From Ahrensia sp. (GTDB lineage Bacteria > Pseudomonadota > Alphaproteobacteria > Rhizobiales > Rhizobiaceae), in contig PAKZ01000041.1 of NCBI GenBank assembly GCA_002706335.1, positions 1 to 64,000 on the forward strand: 64,000 nt of DNA, read 5' to 3'. Below the pieces are notes generated by a model. The model saw nothing but the letters and a program-made list of their open reading frames with translations. It made no database searches and was not told the origin of the DNA. This document shows positions 9,191-17,825 of this stretch, one piece after another. The position numbers and the translations under genes are program-made. The number at the start of each line of letters is the position of its first letter. Positions within the stretch are counted from its first letter, which is position 1.

Positions 9191-9676
9191 ATGGCGCTCA
9201 TGAAAATCGACCCCCGCAACAGTCTCGGCTTCCTGCTGCACGATGCGCAGCGGCTTATGCGCAAGCATTTCGAAGCGCGCGGATCCGAATACGGCCTGTC
9301 GTCGGCGCAATGGCGGCTGCTCGTTATCCTCGTCAAGGAGGACGGCGCGGCGCAGGCGCGGCTGGCCGAGTTGCTGGAAATCGAGCCGATCAGCGTCTCG
9401 CGGCTGATCGACCGGATGGAGGAAGGCGGCTGGGTGGAACGACGCCCGGACGCCAATGACCGGCGGGTTCGGATGGTGTTCGGCACGGCGAAGGCGCGCG
9501 ACGCCTTCGAAAAGGTCAAGAGCATTGCCTCCGACCTCTACGAAACCGCGCTGACCGGCCTTTCGGCCGAAGAGCGCGAAACGCTTTTTCACGCATTGAG
9601 AACGGTTTGCGACAATCTGTCGGATGGCGAGGGCGCCTGCGACGGAACGCAAACTAGGACAGGAACGTCAGGATGA
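9191..9676 (+). CDS. MarR-family transcriptional regulator of the adjacent efflux operon
   Basis: A 161-residue winged-helix repressor: the DNA-binding helices are LSSAQWRLLVILVKEDGAAQARLAELLEIEPISVSRLIDRME in separate helices around residues 36-80, followed by the wing WVERRPDANDRRVRMV. It resembles EmrR/SlyA-type regulators controlling EmrAB. The stop overlaps the ATG of the next gene (ATGA), so it is translated in one unit with the pump it probably controls. A start at 9200 (MKIDPRN) is equally good. A TATAAT at 9183-9188 lies so close that the message may be almost leaderless. Confidence 0.9.
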   Translation: MALMKIDPRNSLGFLLHDAQRLMRKHFEARGSEYGLSSAQWRLLVILVKEDGAAQARLAELLEIEPISVSRLIDRMEEGGWVERRPDANDRRVRMVFGTAKARDAFEKVKSIASDLYETALTGLSAEERETLFHALRTVCDNLSDGEGACDGTQTRTGTSG

Positions 9677-10803
9677 ACGCGATCACCAAAACCGATGAGC
9701 AGACGGCAGAGGCGGCCGGCGATATCTGGGACAAGCAGGACGCCGAAGCGAAAAAGAAGCGCAAGACCGGCCGCACCGCGCTGATGGTCGCTTTGCCGGC
9801 GGCGATGATCATCATCGGCGGCTATGTCTGGGTCACGGGCGGGCGCTATCAGGAGACGGAAAACGCCTATCTGCAGCAGCCGAAGGTGACGATCTCGGCG
9901 GAAGCCTCGGGCCGCGTGGTCGAATCCCATGTCACCGACAATGGCGCGGTGAAGAAGGGCGACGTGCTGTTCGTCATCGATCAGGAGCCCTATCGCATCG
10001 CGCTCGAGCAGGCCGAGGCCGCGCTTTCCGGCGCACGGCTGAGCATCGGCCAGTTGCGCGCCACCTACAGCCAGGCGATCGCCAAGCAGAAGGCGGCGCA
10101 GAACGATGTCGACTATTACCAGAGCGAACTGGACCGCCAGAAAACGCTGAGCGCCAAGGGCATCACCAGCAAGGCGACGCTCGACGAAACGAGGCGCAAC
10201 CTGACGGCCGCCACGGACACGCTCGCCTCGGCCAACGAGGCGGCGACCGGCGCTCTCGCGGCGCTCGGCGGCAATCCCGACATCGCGACAGACGACCACC
10301 CGACCGTCAAGGCGGCGCTGGCGGCGCGCGGCCGGGCGCAATACACGCTGGCGCAGACCACCGTCACGGCTCCCGCCGACGGCGTTCTCGCACAGGCGTC
10401 CTCCTTCCAGGCCGGCCAGCTGGTTTCCGCCGGCACGGCGCTGTTCTCGCTCGTCGAGAACAAGAACAACTGGGTGGAGGCGAATTTCAAGGAAACGCAG
10501 CTGACCCACATGCGGCCGGGGCAGGAAGCCGAGGTGACGTTCGACACCTATCCGGACCAGCCGATCAAGGCGACGATACAGAGCATCGGCGCGGGCACCG
10601 GCTCGGAATTCACGCTGATCCCGGCGCAGAACGCGACGGGCAACTGGGTCAAGGTTTCGCAGCGCATCCCGGTGCGCCTGTCGGTCGAGGACACGCAGAT
10701 GGCGCTTCGCACCGGCATGAGCGCGACGGTGGAGGTCGATACCGGCGTCAGCCGCGGCCTGCCGGACTTCTTCGGCACAACGACGGCGAAAGCCGCAGAA
10801 TGA
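9673..10803 (+). CDS. EmrA/HlyD-type membrane fusion protein
   Basis: The 376-residue periplasmic adaptor has a cytoplasmic basic N-terminus, one membrane helix (ALMVALPAAMIIIGGYVWV, about residues 37-55), a lipoyl-like half motif (VTISAEASGRVVESHVTDN...VKKGDVLFVID), a long coiled-coil hairpin (about 105-190) and the second half (TTVTAPADGVLAQ, followed by a beta-barrel with NKNNWVEANFKETQL). This architecture is typical of EmrA-like adaptors working with DHA2 transporters such as the next gene. Overlaps the marR stop by 4 bases. Confidence 0.9.
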   Translation: MNAITKTDEQTAEAAGDIWDKQDAEAKKKRKTGRTALMVALPAAMIIIGGYVWVTGGRYQETENAYLQQPKVTISAEASGRVVESHVTDNGAVKKGDVLFVIDQEPYRIALEQAEAALSGARLSIGQLRATYSQAIAKQKAAQNDVDYYQSELDRQKTLSAKGITSKATLDETRRNLTAATDTLASANEAATGALAALGGNPDIATDDHPTVKAALAARGRAQYTLAQTTVTAPADGVLAQASSFQAGQLVSAGTALFSLVENKNNWVEANFKETQLTHMRPGQEAEVTFDTYPDQPIKATIQSIGAGTGSEFTLIPAQNATGNWVKVSQRIPVRLSVEDTQMALRTGMSATVEVDTGVSRGLPDFFGTTTAKAAE

Positions 10804-10917
10804 CAGTTTCCGCCGGGGCATAGCGCCCCCGCGGACAGCCCTCCGGTTCGCTCGCACAGAGCCCCCCTCTGACCTCCCTCGTAGGCCGCGGGCGGACCGG
10901 AACCCGATGGAAAGACG

Positions 10918-12456
10918 ATGAGCCAAGCGGCATCCACAACGCATGAAGACATCCCGCATCGCGGGCTGATCACGATCGCCATCATGCTGGCGACGATTAT
11001 GCAGGTGCTCGACACGACGATCGCCAATGTGGCGCTGCCGTCGATGACGGGCGACCTCGGCGCGTCGCGCGACACCATCACCTGGGTGCTGACCTCCTAT
11101 ATCGTGGCGGCGGCGATCATGACGCCGGTGACCGGCTGGCTTTCCGACCGGCTTGGCCCGCGCGAACTCTTCCTGACGACCATTGTCGGCTTCACGGTGA
11201 CCTCGATGGCCTGCGGGCTCTCCTGGAACCTGGAGATCATGGTGGTGTTCCGGTTGCTGCAGGGCCTGTTCGGCGCCGCGATCGTGCCGATGTCGCAGAC
11301 CTTCCTGCTCAACATCAACCCGAGGGAACGCCACGGCCAGGCGATGGCGTTATGGGGCGCGGGCATCATGGTCGGCCCCATCATCGGCCCGACACTGGGC
11401 GGCTGGCTAACCGAGGTCCTGAACTGGCGCTGGGTGTTCTTCATCAACCTTCCGGTCGGCATCCTGGCCTTTCTCGGATCGGCGGCCTATCTGCCGCGCG
11501 TGCCGCGCCGGGTGCGTGGCTTCGACTTTTTCGGCTTCGCCATGCTGTCGCTCGGCGTCGGTGCGCTGCAGTTGATGCTCGACCGCGGCGGCGAGGTCGA
11601 CTGGTTCTCCTCGCCGGAAATCTGGATCGAGCTCGGCCTTGCGCTGACCGGCTTCTGGGTGTTCACGATCCATCTTCTGACGAACAAGGACACGTTCATC
11701 GATCCGACGATCTTCCGGGATCGCAATTTCGTGACGGGACTGGTGTTCATCTTCGTCGTCGGGATCATCCTGCTGGCCAGCCTCGCCCTTCTTCCGCCGA
11801 TGCTTTCGAACCTGTTCGGCCACTCGACGATCCTGACCGGCCTCGTCATGGCGCCACGCGGCGTCGGCACGATGATCTCGATGCTGATCGTCGGACGGCT
11901 GGTGCGGCTGGTCGACGCACGCGTGCTGGTCGTCACCGGGCTGCTGCTGACCGGGTGGTCGCTGCATATCATGACCGGCTTCACGCCGCAGATGGACGAT
12001 CACCTGATCATCTGGTCGGGCGTGATCCAGGGGCTGGGGCTCGGCCTTGTATTCGTGCCGCTGTCGACGGTGGCGTTTGCGACGCTGCCGCCGCATCACC
12101 GCACCGATGCGGCGAGCCTGTTCAGCCTCGTGCGCAATATCGGCTCGTCGATCGGCATCTCGATCGTCACGGTGGCGCTGTCGCATAATCTTCAAGTCAA
12201 CCACGCGGAACTGTCGACGGCGATCTCGCCGTTCAATCCCGCCCTGACCTCGACACTGCCGGCGGCGCGCGCGGGCGACCCGACGATGCTCTCCATCCTC
12301 GACGGGCTGGTGAACCGGCAGGCGCTGATGATCGCCTATGTGGACGATTTCTACCTGATGATGCTGATCACGCTCGCCGCGATTCCGCTGGCGCTGTTCC
12401 TACGCAAGCCGGACAGCACGCCCGCCAACGCGCCGGCTGCCGCGCATGCGGAATAA
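10918..12456 (+). CDS. EmrB-type MFS drug efflux transporter (DHA2 family, 14 TM)
   Basis: The 512-residue inner-membrane protein has the 14-helix DHA2 pattern. Motif C-like and signature segments are visible: VLDTTIANVALPSMTGDLGAS split over TM1 and its loop, WLSDRLGPRELFL (motif A), RLLQGLFGAAIVPMSQ, and GWRWVFFINLPVGI as NWRWVFFINLPVGI. It exports hydrophobic compounds by proton antiport; the actual substrate is unknown. The 114-base gap after the adaptor gene has no clear terminator, so the marR-emrA-emrB order probably forms one operon. Confidence 0.92.
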   Translation: MSQAASTTHEDIPHRGLITIAIMLATIMQVLDTTIANVALPSMTGDLGASRDTITWVLTSYIVAAAIMTPVTGWLSDRLGPRELFLTTIVGFTVTSMACGLSWNLEIMVVFRLLQGLFGAAIVPMSQTFLLNINPRERHGQAMALWGAGIMVGPIIGPTLGGWLTEVLNWRWVFFINLPVGILAFLGSAAYLPRVPRRVRGFDFFGFAMLSLGVGALQLMLDRGGEVDWFSSPEIWIELGLALTGFWVFTIHLLTNKDTFIDPTIFRDRNFVTGLVFIFVVGIILLASLALLPPMLSNLFGHSTILTGLVMAPRGVGTMISMLIVGRLVRLVDARVLVVTGLLLTGWSLHIMTGFTPQMDDHLIIWSGVIQGLGLGLVFVPLSTVAFATLPPHHRTDAASLFSLVRNIGSSIGISIVTVALSHNLQVNHAELSTAISPFNPALTSTLPAARAGDPTMLSILDGLVNRQALMIAYVDDFYLMMLITLAAIPLALFLRKPDSTPANAPAAAHAE

Positions 12457-12595
12457 GGCCCCCGCGTTCATGACAAATCCTTAACTTGAAAACCCGGCGC
12501 GAGTTGCGACGTAGGGGTTGACCGGCATCAACGTGCGACGGTCGAAAGACGGCCAGATTTGCCGCGACCGAGGCCCCGAAGCAGGACAGGACCGC

Positions 12596-13858
12596 ATGCC
12601 GGACAAGACAGATATCGAAGCGATCGCGCGGAAACGCGGACGCAGATTTCCGCTGACATGGGTTGCGATCCTCGCGGTTTTTGTCGCGGGCGCCGGATAC
12701 TGGTTCTGGCAGGGCTCTTCGAGCGAAACCGGCACTGTGCGCTATATGACGACAGCGGCGGCGAAGGGCGACATCGTCGTGACCGTCGCGGCGACCGGAA
12801 CGGTCGAGCCGCTCAACACCGTGGACATTTCCTCGGAATTGTCCGGCACGGTGCGCGAGGTTCTGGCCGACTACAATGACGAAGTCAAAGAGGGCGAGGT
12901 TCTGGCGCGGCTCGATACCGACAATCTGACCGCCAATGTCGAGCATTCGGAAGCCTCGCTGACCGCCGCGCAGGCCAATCTGGCGCAGGCCGAGATCACG
13001 CTGGAAGAGCAGAACGCCATCTACAAAAGGGCGCAGAACCTCGCCGAGCGCGGCATTTCGACCGAGGAGACGCTGCTGCAGGCCAAGGCCTCGTGGCAGC
13101 GCGCCGGCGCGGCGCTCGACACGGCAAAAGCCAATGTGAAAGTGGCCAAAGCCGATCTGAAACAGAAGCGCACCGATCTGGCGAAAGCCGATATCACCTC
13201 TCCGATCAACGGCATCGTGCTCGACCGGGAAGTCGAGCCCGGGCAGATCGTCGCGGCCTCACTGTCGGCGCCGGTGCTTTTCACGCTGGCGGAGGATCTC
13301 AAGCACATGAATCTGACCGTCGATATCGACGAGGCGGATATCGGCCAGGTCGCGGTAGGCAACAGCGCGCGCTTCACCGTCGAGGCCTATCAGAACATGG
13401 AGTTCGAGGCGACGATCACGCAATTGCGCTTCGCGCCGGAGACCGTCGACGGCGTCGTCACCTACAAGGGCATCCTCGAGGTCAACAATGACCGGCTGCT
13501 GTTGAGACCCGGCATGACCGCCGCGGCGGAGATCACCGTCAAGGAGCTCAAGGGCGTGCTGACGGTGCCGAACGCGGCGCTGCGCTATGCGCCCCCGCCG
13601 GCCACGACCGCCGACGAACGGCAAAACACCTCCGGGCTGCTCGGCATGCTGATGCCTCGGCGGCCGGGTTCCGGCAGCAGCCGGCCGTCAGGTGCGGCCG
13701 ATGCGGCGGGCATGCGCTCGATATGGGTACTGAAGGACGATGCGCCCTCGGAGGTGAAAATCCGGACCGGCGATAGCGACGGCTCGCGCACGCAGGTGCT
13801 GGAGGGCGACCTCAAGGAGGGCGATCCCGTCATCACCGGCTCGGACAGCGGCCGATGA
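12596..13858 (+). CDS. MacA-like periplasmic adaptor (RND/ABC membrane fusion protein)
   Basis: The 420-residue adaptor has an N-terminal membrane anchor (LTWVAILAVFVAGAGYWFW), a lipoyl domain split by a coiled-coil hairpin (VAATGTVEPLNTVDISSELSG...; DITSPINGIVLDREVEPGQ), a barrel domain (HMNLTVDIDEADIGQVAVG) and a membrane-proximal domain ending GDPVITGSDSGR. The pattern matches MacA, the adaptor for MacB ABC exporters. The ATG at 12596 follows AGGACAGGA. The stop overlaps the ATPase start by 4 bases, indicating coupling. Confidence 0.9.
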   Translation: MPDKTDIEAIARKRGRRFPLTWVAILAVFVAGAGYWFWQGSSSETGTVRYMTTAAAKGDIVVTVAATGTVEPLNTVDISSELSGTVREVLADYNDEVKEGEVLARLDTDNLTANVEHSEASLTAAQANLAQAEITLEEQNAIYKRAQNLAERGISTEETLLQAKASWQRAGAALDTAKANVKVAKADLKQKRTDLAKADITSPINGIVLDREVEPGQIVAASLSAPVLFTLAEDLKHMNLTVDIDEADIGQVAVGNSARFTVEAYQNMEFEATITQLRFAPETVDGVVTYKGILEVNNDRLLLRPGMTAAAEITVKELKGVLTVPNAALRYAPPPATTADERQNTSGLLGMLMPRRPGSGSSRPSGAADAAGMRSIWVLKDDAPSEVKIRTGDSDGSRTQVLEGDLKEGDPVITGSDSGR

Positions 13859-14598
13859 CGGCGGCGGACGGCACGCCGGGCATCTCGCTTGCCGGGATCA
13901 CCCGCGTCTATGGCGAGGGCGAAGCGCTGGTGCGTGCGCTGCGCGGCGTCGATCTCGATATCGGCCGGGGCGAGTTCGTCGCCATCATGGGGCCGAGCGG
14001 GTCCGGCAAGTCGACGGCGATGAACATCATCGGCGCGCTCGATACGCCGAGCGAGGGGTCCTACCGGTTCCTGGGCGCCGATGTCGGCGGCTTCGACCGC
14101 AACCAGCGGGCGCTCCTGCGACGCGACTATCTCGGTTTCGTCTTCCAGGGTTTCAACCTGCTGGCGCGAACCTCCGCGCTGGACAATGTCGAACTGCCGC
14201 TGATCTACAAGGGCGTAAGCCGGGCCGAGCGGCGCGAAAAGGCGATCAACACGCTGCAGCGCGTCGGCCTCGGCCACCGGCTCGACAAGCAGCCGTCGCA
14301 GCTTTCCGGCGGCGAGCAGCAGCGCGTTGCGATCGCGCGGGCCATCGCATCGGAGCCGGAAGTGCTGCTGGCCGACGAACCGACCGGCAATCTCGACACG
14401 GCGCGATCGATCGAGATCATGGAACTGATCTCGCGGCTGAACGACGAGGAAGGGCTGACGGTGATCATGGTGACGCACGAGCCGGACATGGCCGAATACG
14501 CCAAGCGGATCGTCCACTTCAAGGACGGGCTGATCGAGCGCGACGGGCTCAACGGCACGGTGCGCAAGCCGCAAGCGGAGACCGCCGATGTTCGCTGA
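13855..14598 (+). CDS. MacB-like ABC transporter ATPase
   Basis: 247 residues with Walker A GPSGSGKST, Q-loop FVFQGFNLLARTSALDNVELPL (the MacB/LolD hallmark segment, residues about 97-118), ABC signature LSGGEQQRVAIARA and Walker B VLLADEPTGNLD, then the H-loop VTHEPDMAEYAKR. In E. coli MacB the ATPase and permease are one chain; here they are split into two overlapping genes. It powers the mechanotransmission-type permease encoded next. Confidence 0.93.
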   Translation: MTAADGTPGISLAGITRVYGEGEALVRALRGVDLDIGRGEFVAIMGPSGSGKSTAMNIIGALDTPSEGSYRFLGADVGGFDRNQRALLRRDYLGFVFQGFNLLARTSALDNVELPLIYKGVSRAERREKAINTLQRVGLGHRLDKQPSQLSGGEQQRVAIARAIASEPEVLLADEPTGNLDTARSIEIMELISRLNDEEGLTVIMVTHEPDMAEYAKRIVHFKDGLIERDGLNGTVRKPQAETADVR

Positions 14599-15796
14599 AA
14601 CCGTGCGCCAGGCGCTGCAGGCGATCCTGCGCAACGCAATGCGCTCCTTCCTGACCATTCTCGGCGTGATCATCGGCGTCGCCGCCGTCATTACCATGGT
14701 GACGATCGGACAGGGCTCGTCGACGAAGATCGAGGCGGATGTGTCGAAGCTCGGCACCAATCTGCTGATCATCCGGCGCGGAACCGGCATGGGACCGCCT
14801 TCCGCGGGACGGTCCGCCCCCAATTTCACGCTCACGGATGTTGAGGCGATCAAGGAACAGATCGCCGGCATTCGCGCCGTCGCCCCGTCGAATACCTCGT
14901 CGGTGAGGATGATCTACGGCAATGCGAACCACCAGACGACCATCACCGGCACGGACAACGCCTTCCTGATCGCGCGAGACTGGAACGTCGCGCTGGGACG
15001 CGACTTCTTCAAGAACGAGATCGACGGCGGCAAGACGGTCTGCATTCTCGGCCAGACGACGCGCGAGAAACTGTTCGGGGCGGGCGATCCCGTCGGCGAG
15101 ACGATCCGCGCGGACAAGTTCTCCTGCCGGGTGATCGGGGTTCTGGAGGAGAAAGGCGCGTCGAGCTTCGGGCAGGATCAGGACGATACGGCGCTTCTGC
15201 CAATCGGGGCGTTCATGCGCCGCATCGCCGGCGACCGGGACGTCTCGTCGATCTATGTCTCGGTTCAGACCGGCTATTCGACCGAAAAGGCAAAGGCGGA
15301 TATCGAATCCCTGCTGCGGGAACGGCGGCGGATCGCCCCCGGCGAGGCGGACAATTTCTCGGTTATGGACACCAAGGAAATCTCCTCCATGCTGACCAGC
15401 GTGACCGGCGTGATGACTGGCCTGCTCTCGGCGGTGGCCGGCGTCAGCCTGCTGGTGGGCGGCATCGGCATCATGAACATCATGCTCGTCTCGGTGACCG
15501 AGCGCACGCGCGAGATCGGCATAAGGCTGGCCATCGGCGCGACCGAACGACAGGTGCTGACGCAGTTCCTGGTCGAGGCGATCGTGCTGTCGCTGCTCGG
15601 CGGGCTGATCGGCATCTCGCTGGGGCTGGCCTTCGGCTATGTCGGGGCGGGCTACATGAACATCCCGTTCACGCCCGACTGGACGATCACGGCGATCGCC
15701 TTCATTTTCTCGGCCTTCATCGGCATCGTCTTCGGCTTCTTCCCCGCCCGGCGGGCCGCGCATATGGACCCGATCGAGGCGCTTCGGCACGAGTGA
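14588..15796 (+). CDS. MacB-like ABC transporter permease (FtsX/MacB_PCD)
   Basis: 402 residues: an N-terminal membrane helix (SFLTILGVIIGVAAVITMV), a large periplasmic MacB_PCD domain (about 45-265), then three C-terminal helices including the FtsX segment GGIGIMNIMLVSVTERTREIGIRLAIGA in two pieces (GGIGIMNIMLVSVTERTREI). It overlaps the ATPase gene by 11 bases and completes a MacA-MacB type tripartite exporter; an outer-membrane TolC is not in the window. The substrate could be a macrolide-like drug, peptide or lipopeptide. Confidence 0.92.
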   Translation: MFAETVRQALQAILRNAMRSFLTILGVIIGVAAVITMVTIGQGSSTKIEADVSKLGTNLLIIRRGTGMGPPSAGRSAPNFTLTDVEAIKEQIAGIRAVAPSNTSSVRMIYGNANHQTTITGTDNAFLIARDWNVALGRDFFKNEIDGGKTVCILGQTTREKLFGAGDPVGETIRADKFSCRVIGVLEEKGASSFGQDQDDTALLPIGAFMRRIAGDRDVSSIYVSVQTGYSTEKAKADIESLLRERRRIAPGEADNFSVMDTKEISSMLTSVTGVMTGLLSAVAGVSLLVGGIGIMNIMLVSVTERTREIGIRLAIGATERQVLTQFLVEAIVLSLLGGLIGISLGLAFGYVGAGYMNIPFTPDWTITAIAFIFSAFIGIVFGFFPARRAAHMDPIEALRHE

Positions 15797-15801
15797 CCGG
15801 C

Positions 15802-15856
15802 ATACCCTAAAATTTTACATGTAAGTTTCAGCATTCTTTGCCTTCCCCTAGGGTAT
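15802..15856. promoter_or_regulatory. Inverted repeats upstream of the first FecR gene
   Basis: ATACCCTA (15802-15809) and TAGGGTAT (15849-15856) are perfect inverted copies 39 bases apart, and between them lies the 10-bp palindrome TTACATGTAA (15815-15824). The region directly precedes the gene starting at 15885, so it is a candidate operator or DNA-loop region. Confidence 0.35.
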
Positions 15857-15884
15857 GAGGACTCCTCAAATATCGGGGGTCACA

Positions 15885-16691
15885 ATGAAAAGACTGTTTC
15901 AAGCGGCAATCATCGCCGTCGCCTTATTCGCCGCGCAAAGCGCATTCGCGGATGGCTGGGTCGTGCAACGCGTGACCGCGCCCGCGAAATACACGCAGGA
16001 CGGAGAGAACTGGAAGGCGGTCAGTCCGGGAATGACCGTTCCCAATTCGGTCTGGATAAATACCGGCGAAGGCGGCCGTGTGCTGCTGCGCCGCGGCACC
16101 GACACGATGCTGATCAACGCCTATACGCTGGTCGCCACGGTCGAGCGCGGGACCGACAATCATCCGAAGACGACGCTGCACCAGAAATTCGGCGAGATAA
16201 CCGTCGATGTCAAAAAGCGCGACTACGACCAGATGCACGTGAAAACGCCTTTCATGGCGGCGGTGGTGAAGGGCACGCGTTTCTCCGTCAGGGGCACGAA
16301 AATGCGATCTACGCTTTCCGTCGAGCGCGGCCTCGTCCAGGTCTCCAACGCGAAGTCGGGAAAGACAGGCTTTGTCGGCGCGGGCGGTACGGCCTCGATC
16401 GGCTCGACCGACAGTTCGGGCAGCATGTCGGGCAGGAACACGTCGATGTCCTCGACGGCGGCGGCGGCATCGGCAGCCGGGCTTGCCAACCAGGCCGGCG
16501 CGAACGGCGCGGCGCAATCCGGAAACGCCAACGCCGGGGCCGGAAACAACAATGCAGGCGGTAACGGCAACGGCAATGCCGGTGGTAACGGGAATGGCAA
16601 TTCCGGCGGCAACGGAAATGCCAATGCCGGTGCCGGCAACAACAATGCGGGCGGCAACGGCGGCGGAAGCGGGCGCGCACCGAACGACTAG
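15885..16691 (+). CDS. Secreted FecR-domain protein with Gly/Asn-rich tail
   Basis: The 268-residue product has a signal peptide (AAIIAVALFAAQSAFA), then a FecR domain (about residues 40-155) with VWINTGEGGRVLLRRGTD, FGEITVDVKKRDYDQMHVKTP and [13 protein letters not shown]. The last 80 residues are low complexity and built from NGNGNAGGNG-like units. There is no N-terminal sigma-regulator domain, so it is not a classic FecR anti-sigma factor but a periplasmic FecR-fold protein. ATG at 15885 has GGGGGT five bases upstream. It is paralogous to the next gene; both precede a CHASE2 sensor. Confidence 0.82.
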   Translation: MKRLFQAAIIAVALFAAQSAFADGWVVQRVTAPAKYTQDGENWKAVSPGMTVPNSVWINTGEGGRVLLRRGTDTMLINAYTLVATVERGTDNHPKTTLHQKFGEITVDVKKRDYDQMHVKTPFMAAVVKGTRFSVRGTKMRSTLSVERGLVQVSNAKSGKTGFVGAGGTASIGSTDSSGSMSGRNTSMSSTAAAASAAGLANQAGANGAAQSGNANAGAGNNNAGGNGNGNAGGNGNGNSGGNGNANAGAGNNNAGGNGGGSGRAPND

Positions 16692-16728
16692 CCCGGCCGC
16701 GCGATAACGATTGCCATCATCCAGCGAC

Positions 16729-16754
16729 AATGCGCGGCTTCAGCCGCGCATTTC
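16729..16754 (+). terminator. Probable terminator after the first FecR gene
   Basis: AATGCGCGGCT (16729-16739) and AGCCGCGCATT (16742-16752) form an 11-bp perfect inverted repeat, followed only by TTTCC. The stem is strong but the T tract is short. Confidence 0.45.
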
Positions 16755-16889
16755 CAGATTGCATATCGACCTCCCCCGGCAACCCTGTTTTAACCAAGAA
16801 TGCAGCCGCCCTGGCGGCAATACCTGAAGATTCAAGGTTCCTTGGGGTCTTGCGCTTATACCGTCACTGTTCACTCGCGGGGATGTGAA

Positions 16890-17792
16890 ATGCGTTTCAT
16901 CAGGCTGCTTGCAACCATAGCCATTCTTTCGATCGTTCTCGGTTCGGGTGCGGCGAAGGCCGCCGACTGGATCGTCGAACGCGCGACGATGCCGGCCCAG
17001 TTCAGCACGGATGGCAAGAACTGGACCCCGCTTGCCACCGGCATGTCGGTTCCCAATGGCGCATGGATCAATACGGGCCGCGGCGGACGCGCCTTTATGC
17101 GGCGGGGACGCGACACGCTGCTGGTGAACGCCCAGACGCTGATCAACTCCAGGGAGCGCGGTACCGACAGTCGGCCGGTTACCACGATCACCCAGCAATT
17201 CGGTGAAATTCGCGTCGACGTGCAAAAGCGCGGTTATGACCAGATGACCGTGAGGACGCCCTATATGGCCGCCGTCGTGAAAGGCACGCGGTTCTCTGTC
17301 TATTCGCGCCAGAAACGCTCCTCGGTGCGGGTTGCGCGCGGCCTCGTCGAGGTCACCGATCCCGATACTGGCGCGCGCGCCCAAGTCGGCGCGGGCGGCA
17401 AGGCGGAGATCAACGCCGTGACAGAAACGTCCATCAACCTGTCCGGCGCCAATACGGCCATGGTGTCTTCATCGCAGGCAGCCGGCTCCAACGGCGCGGC
17501 GAATTCCGGCAATCCCAATGCCGGCCCGGGCAACAACAACGCCGGCGGCCAGGGAAACAGCAATTCAGGCGGCAATGGCCGCGGGAATTCCGGTGGCAAT
17601 GGCGGCGGTAACTCCGGCGGCAACGGCGGTGGCAACTCCGGCGGTAATGGCGGTGGCAATGGCGGCGGTAACTCCGGCGGCAACGGCGGCGGTAACTCCG
17701 GCGGTAACGGCGGTGGCAATGGCGGCGGTAACGGCGGCGGTAATGGCGGGGGCAATTCCGGCGGTAACGGTGGCGGGAATGGCCGGAAGTAG
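16890..17792 (+). CDS. Secreted FecR-domain protein with long GGN-repeat tail (paralogue)
   Basis: The 300-residue product has a signal peptide ([19 protein letters not shown]), a FecR domain closely matching its neighbour ([50 protein letters not shown]) and a roughly 95-residue tail made almost only of Gly, Asn and Ser in [11 protein letters not shown] units, ending GNGRK. The tail is longer and more regular than in the paralogue. It is likely periplasmic or surface exposed; a sensory or ligand role for the CHASE2 protein downstream is inference. ATG at 16890 follows GCGGGGATG. Confidence 0.82.
   Translation: MRFIRLLATIAILSIVLGSGAAKAADWIVERATMPAQFSTDGKNWTPLATGMSVPNGAWINTGRGGRAFMRRGRDTLLVNAQTLINSRERGTDSRPVTTITQQFGEIRVDVQKRGYDQMTVRTPYMAAVVKGTRFSVYSRQKRSSVRVARGLVEVTDPDTGARAQVGAGGKAEINAVTETSINLSGANTAMVSSSQAAGSNGAANSGNPNAGPGNNNAGGQGNSNSGGNGRGNSGGNGGGNSGGNGGGNSGGNGGGNGGGNSGGNGGGNSGGNGGGNGGGNGGGNGGGNSGGNGGGNGRK
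17551..17790 (+). repeat. In-frame tandem repeat encoding GGN(S/G) units
   Basis: Imperfect 9- to 18-base tandem units of the type GGCGGTAACTCCGGCGGC run through the 3' end of the second FecR gene. Such DNA is prone to length change by slippage, always in multiples of three here, so the tail can vary without breaking the frame. Confidence 0.8.
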
Positions 17793-17825
17793 ACTCAACC
17801 GCCTTCGATCAGGCGGATCGGCACG

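Noticed and set aside
9589-11334. 581-residue open frame opposite marR, emrA and emrB
   Set aside because: Arg-rich shadow of three well-recognised genes; no family features.
17551-17790. CRISPR-like or satellite array
   Set aside because: Units are 9-18 bases, contiguous without spacers, and in frame in a secreted protein: a coding repeat.
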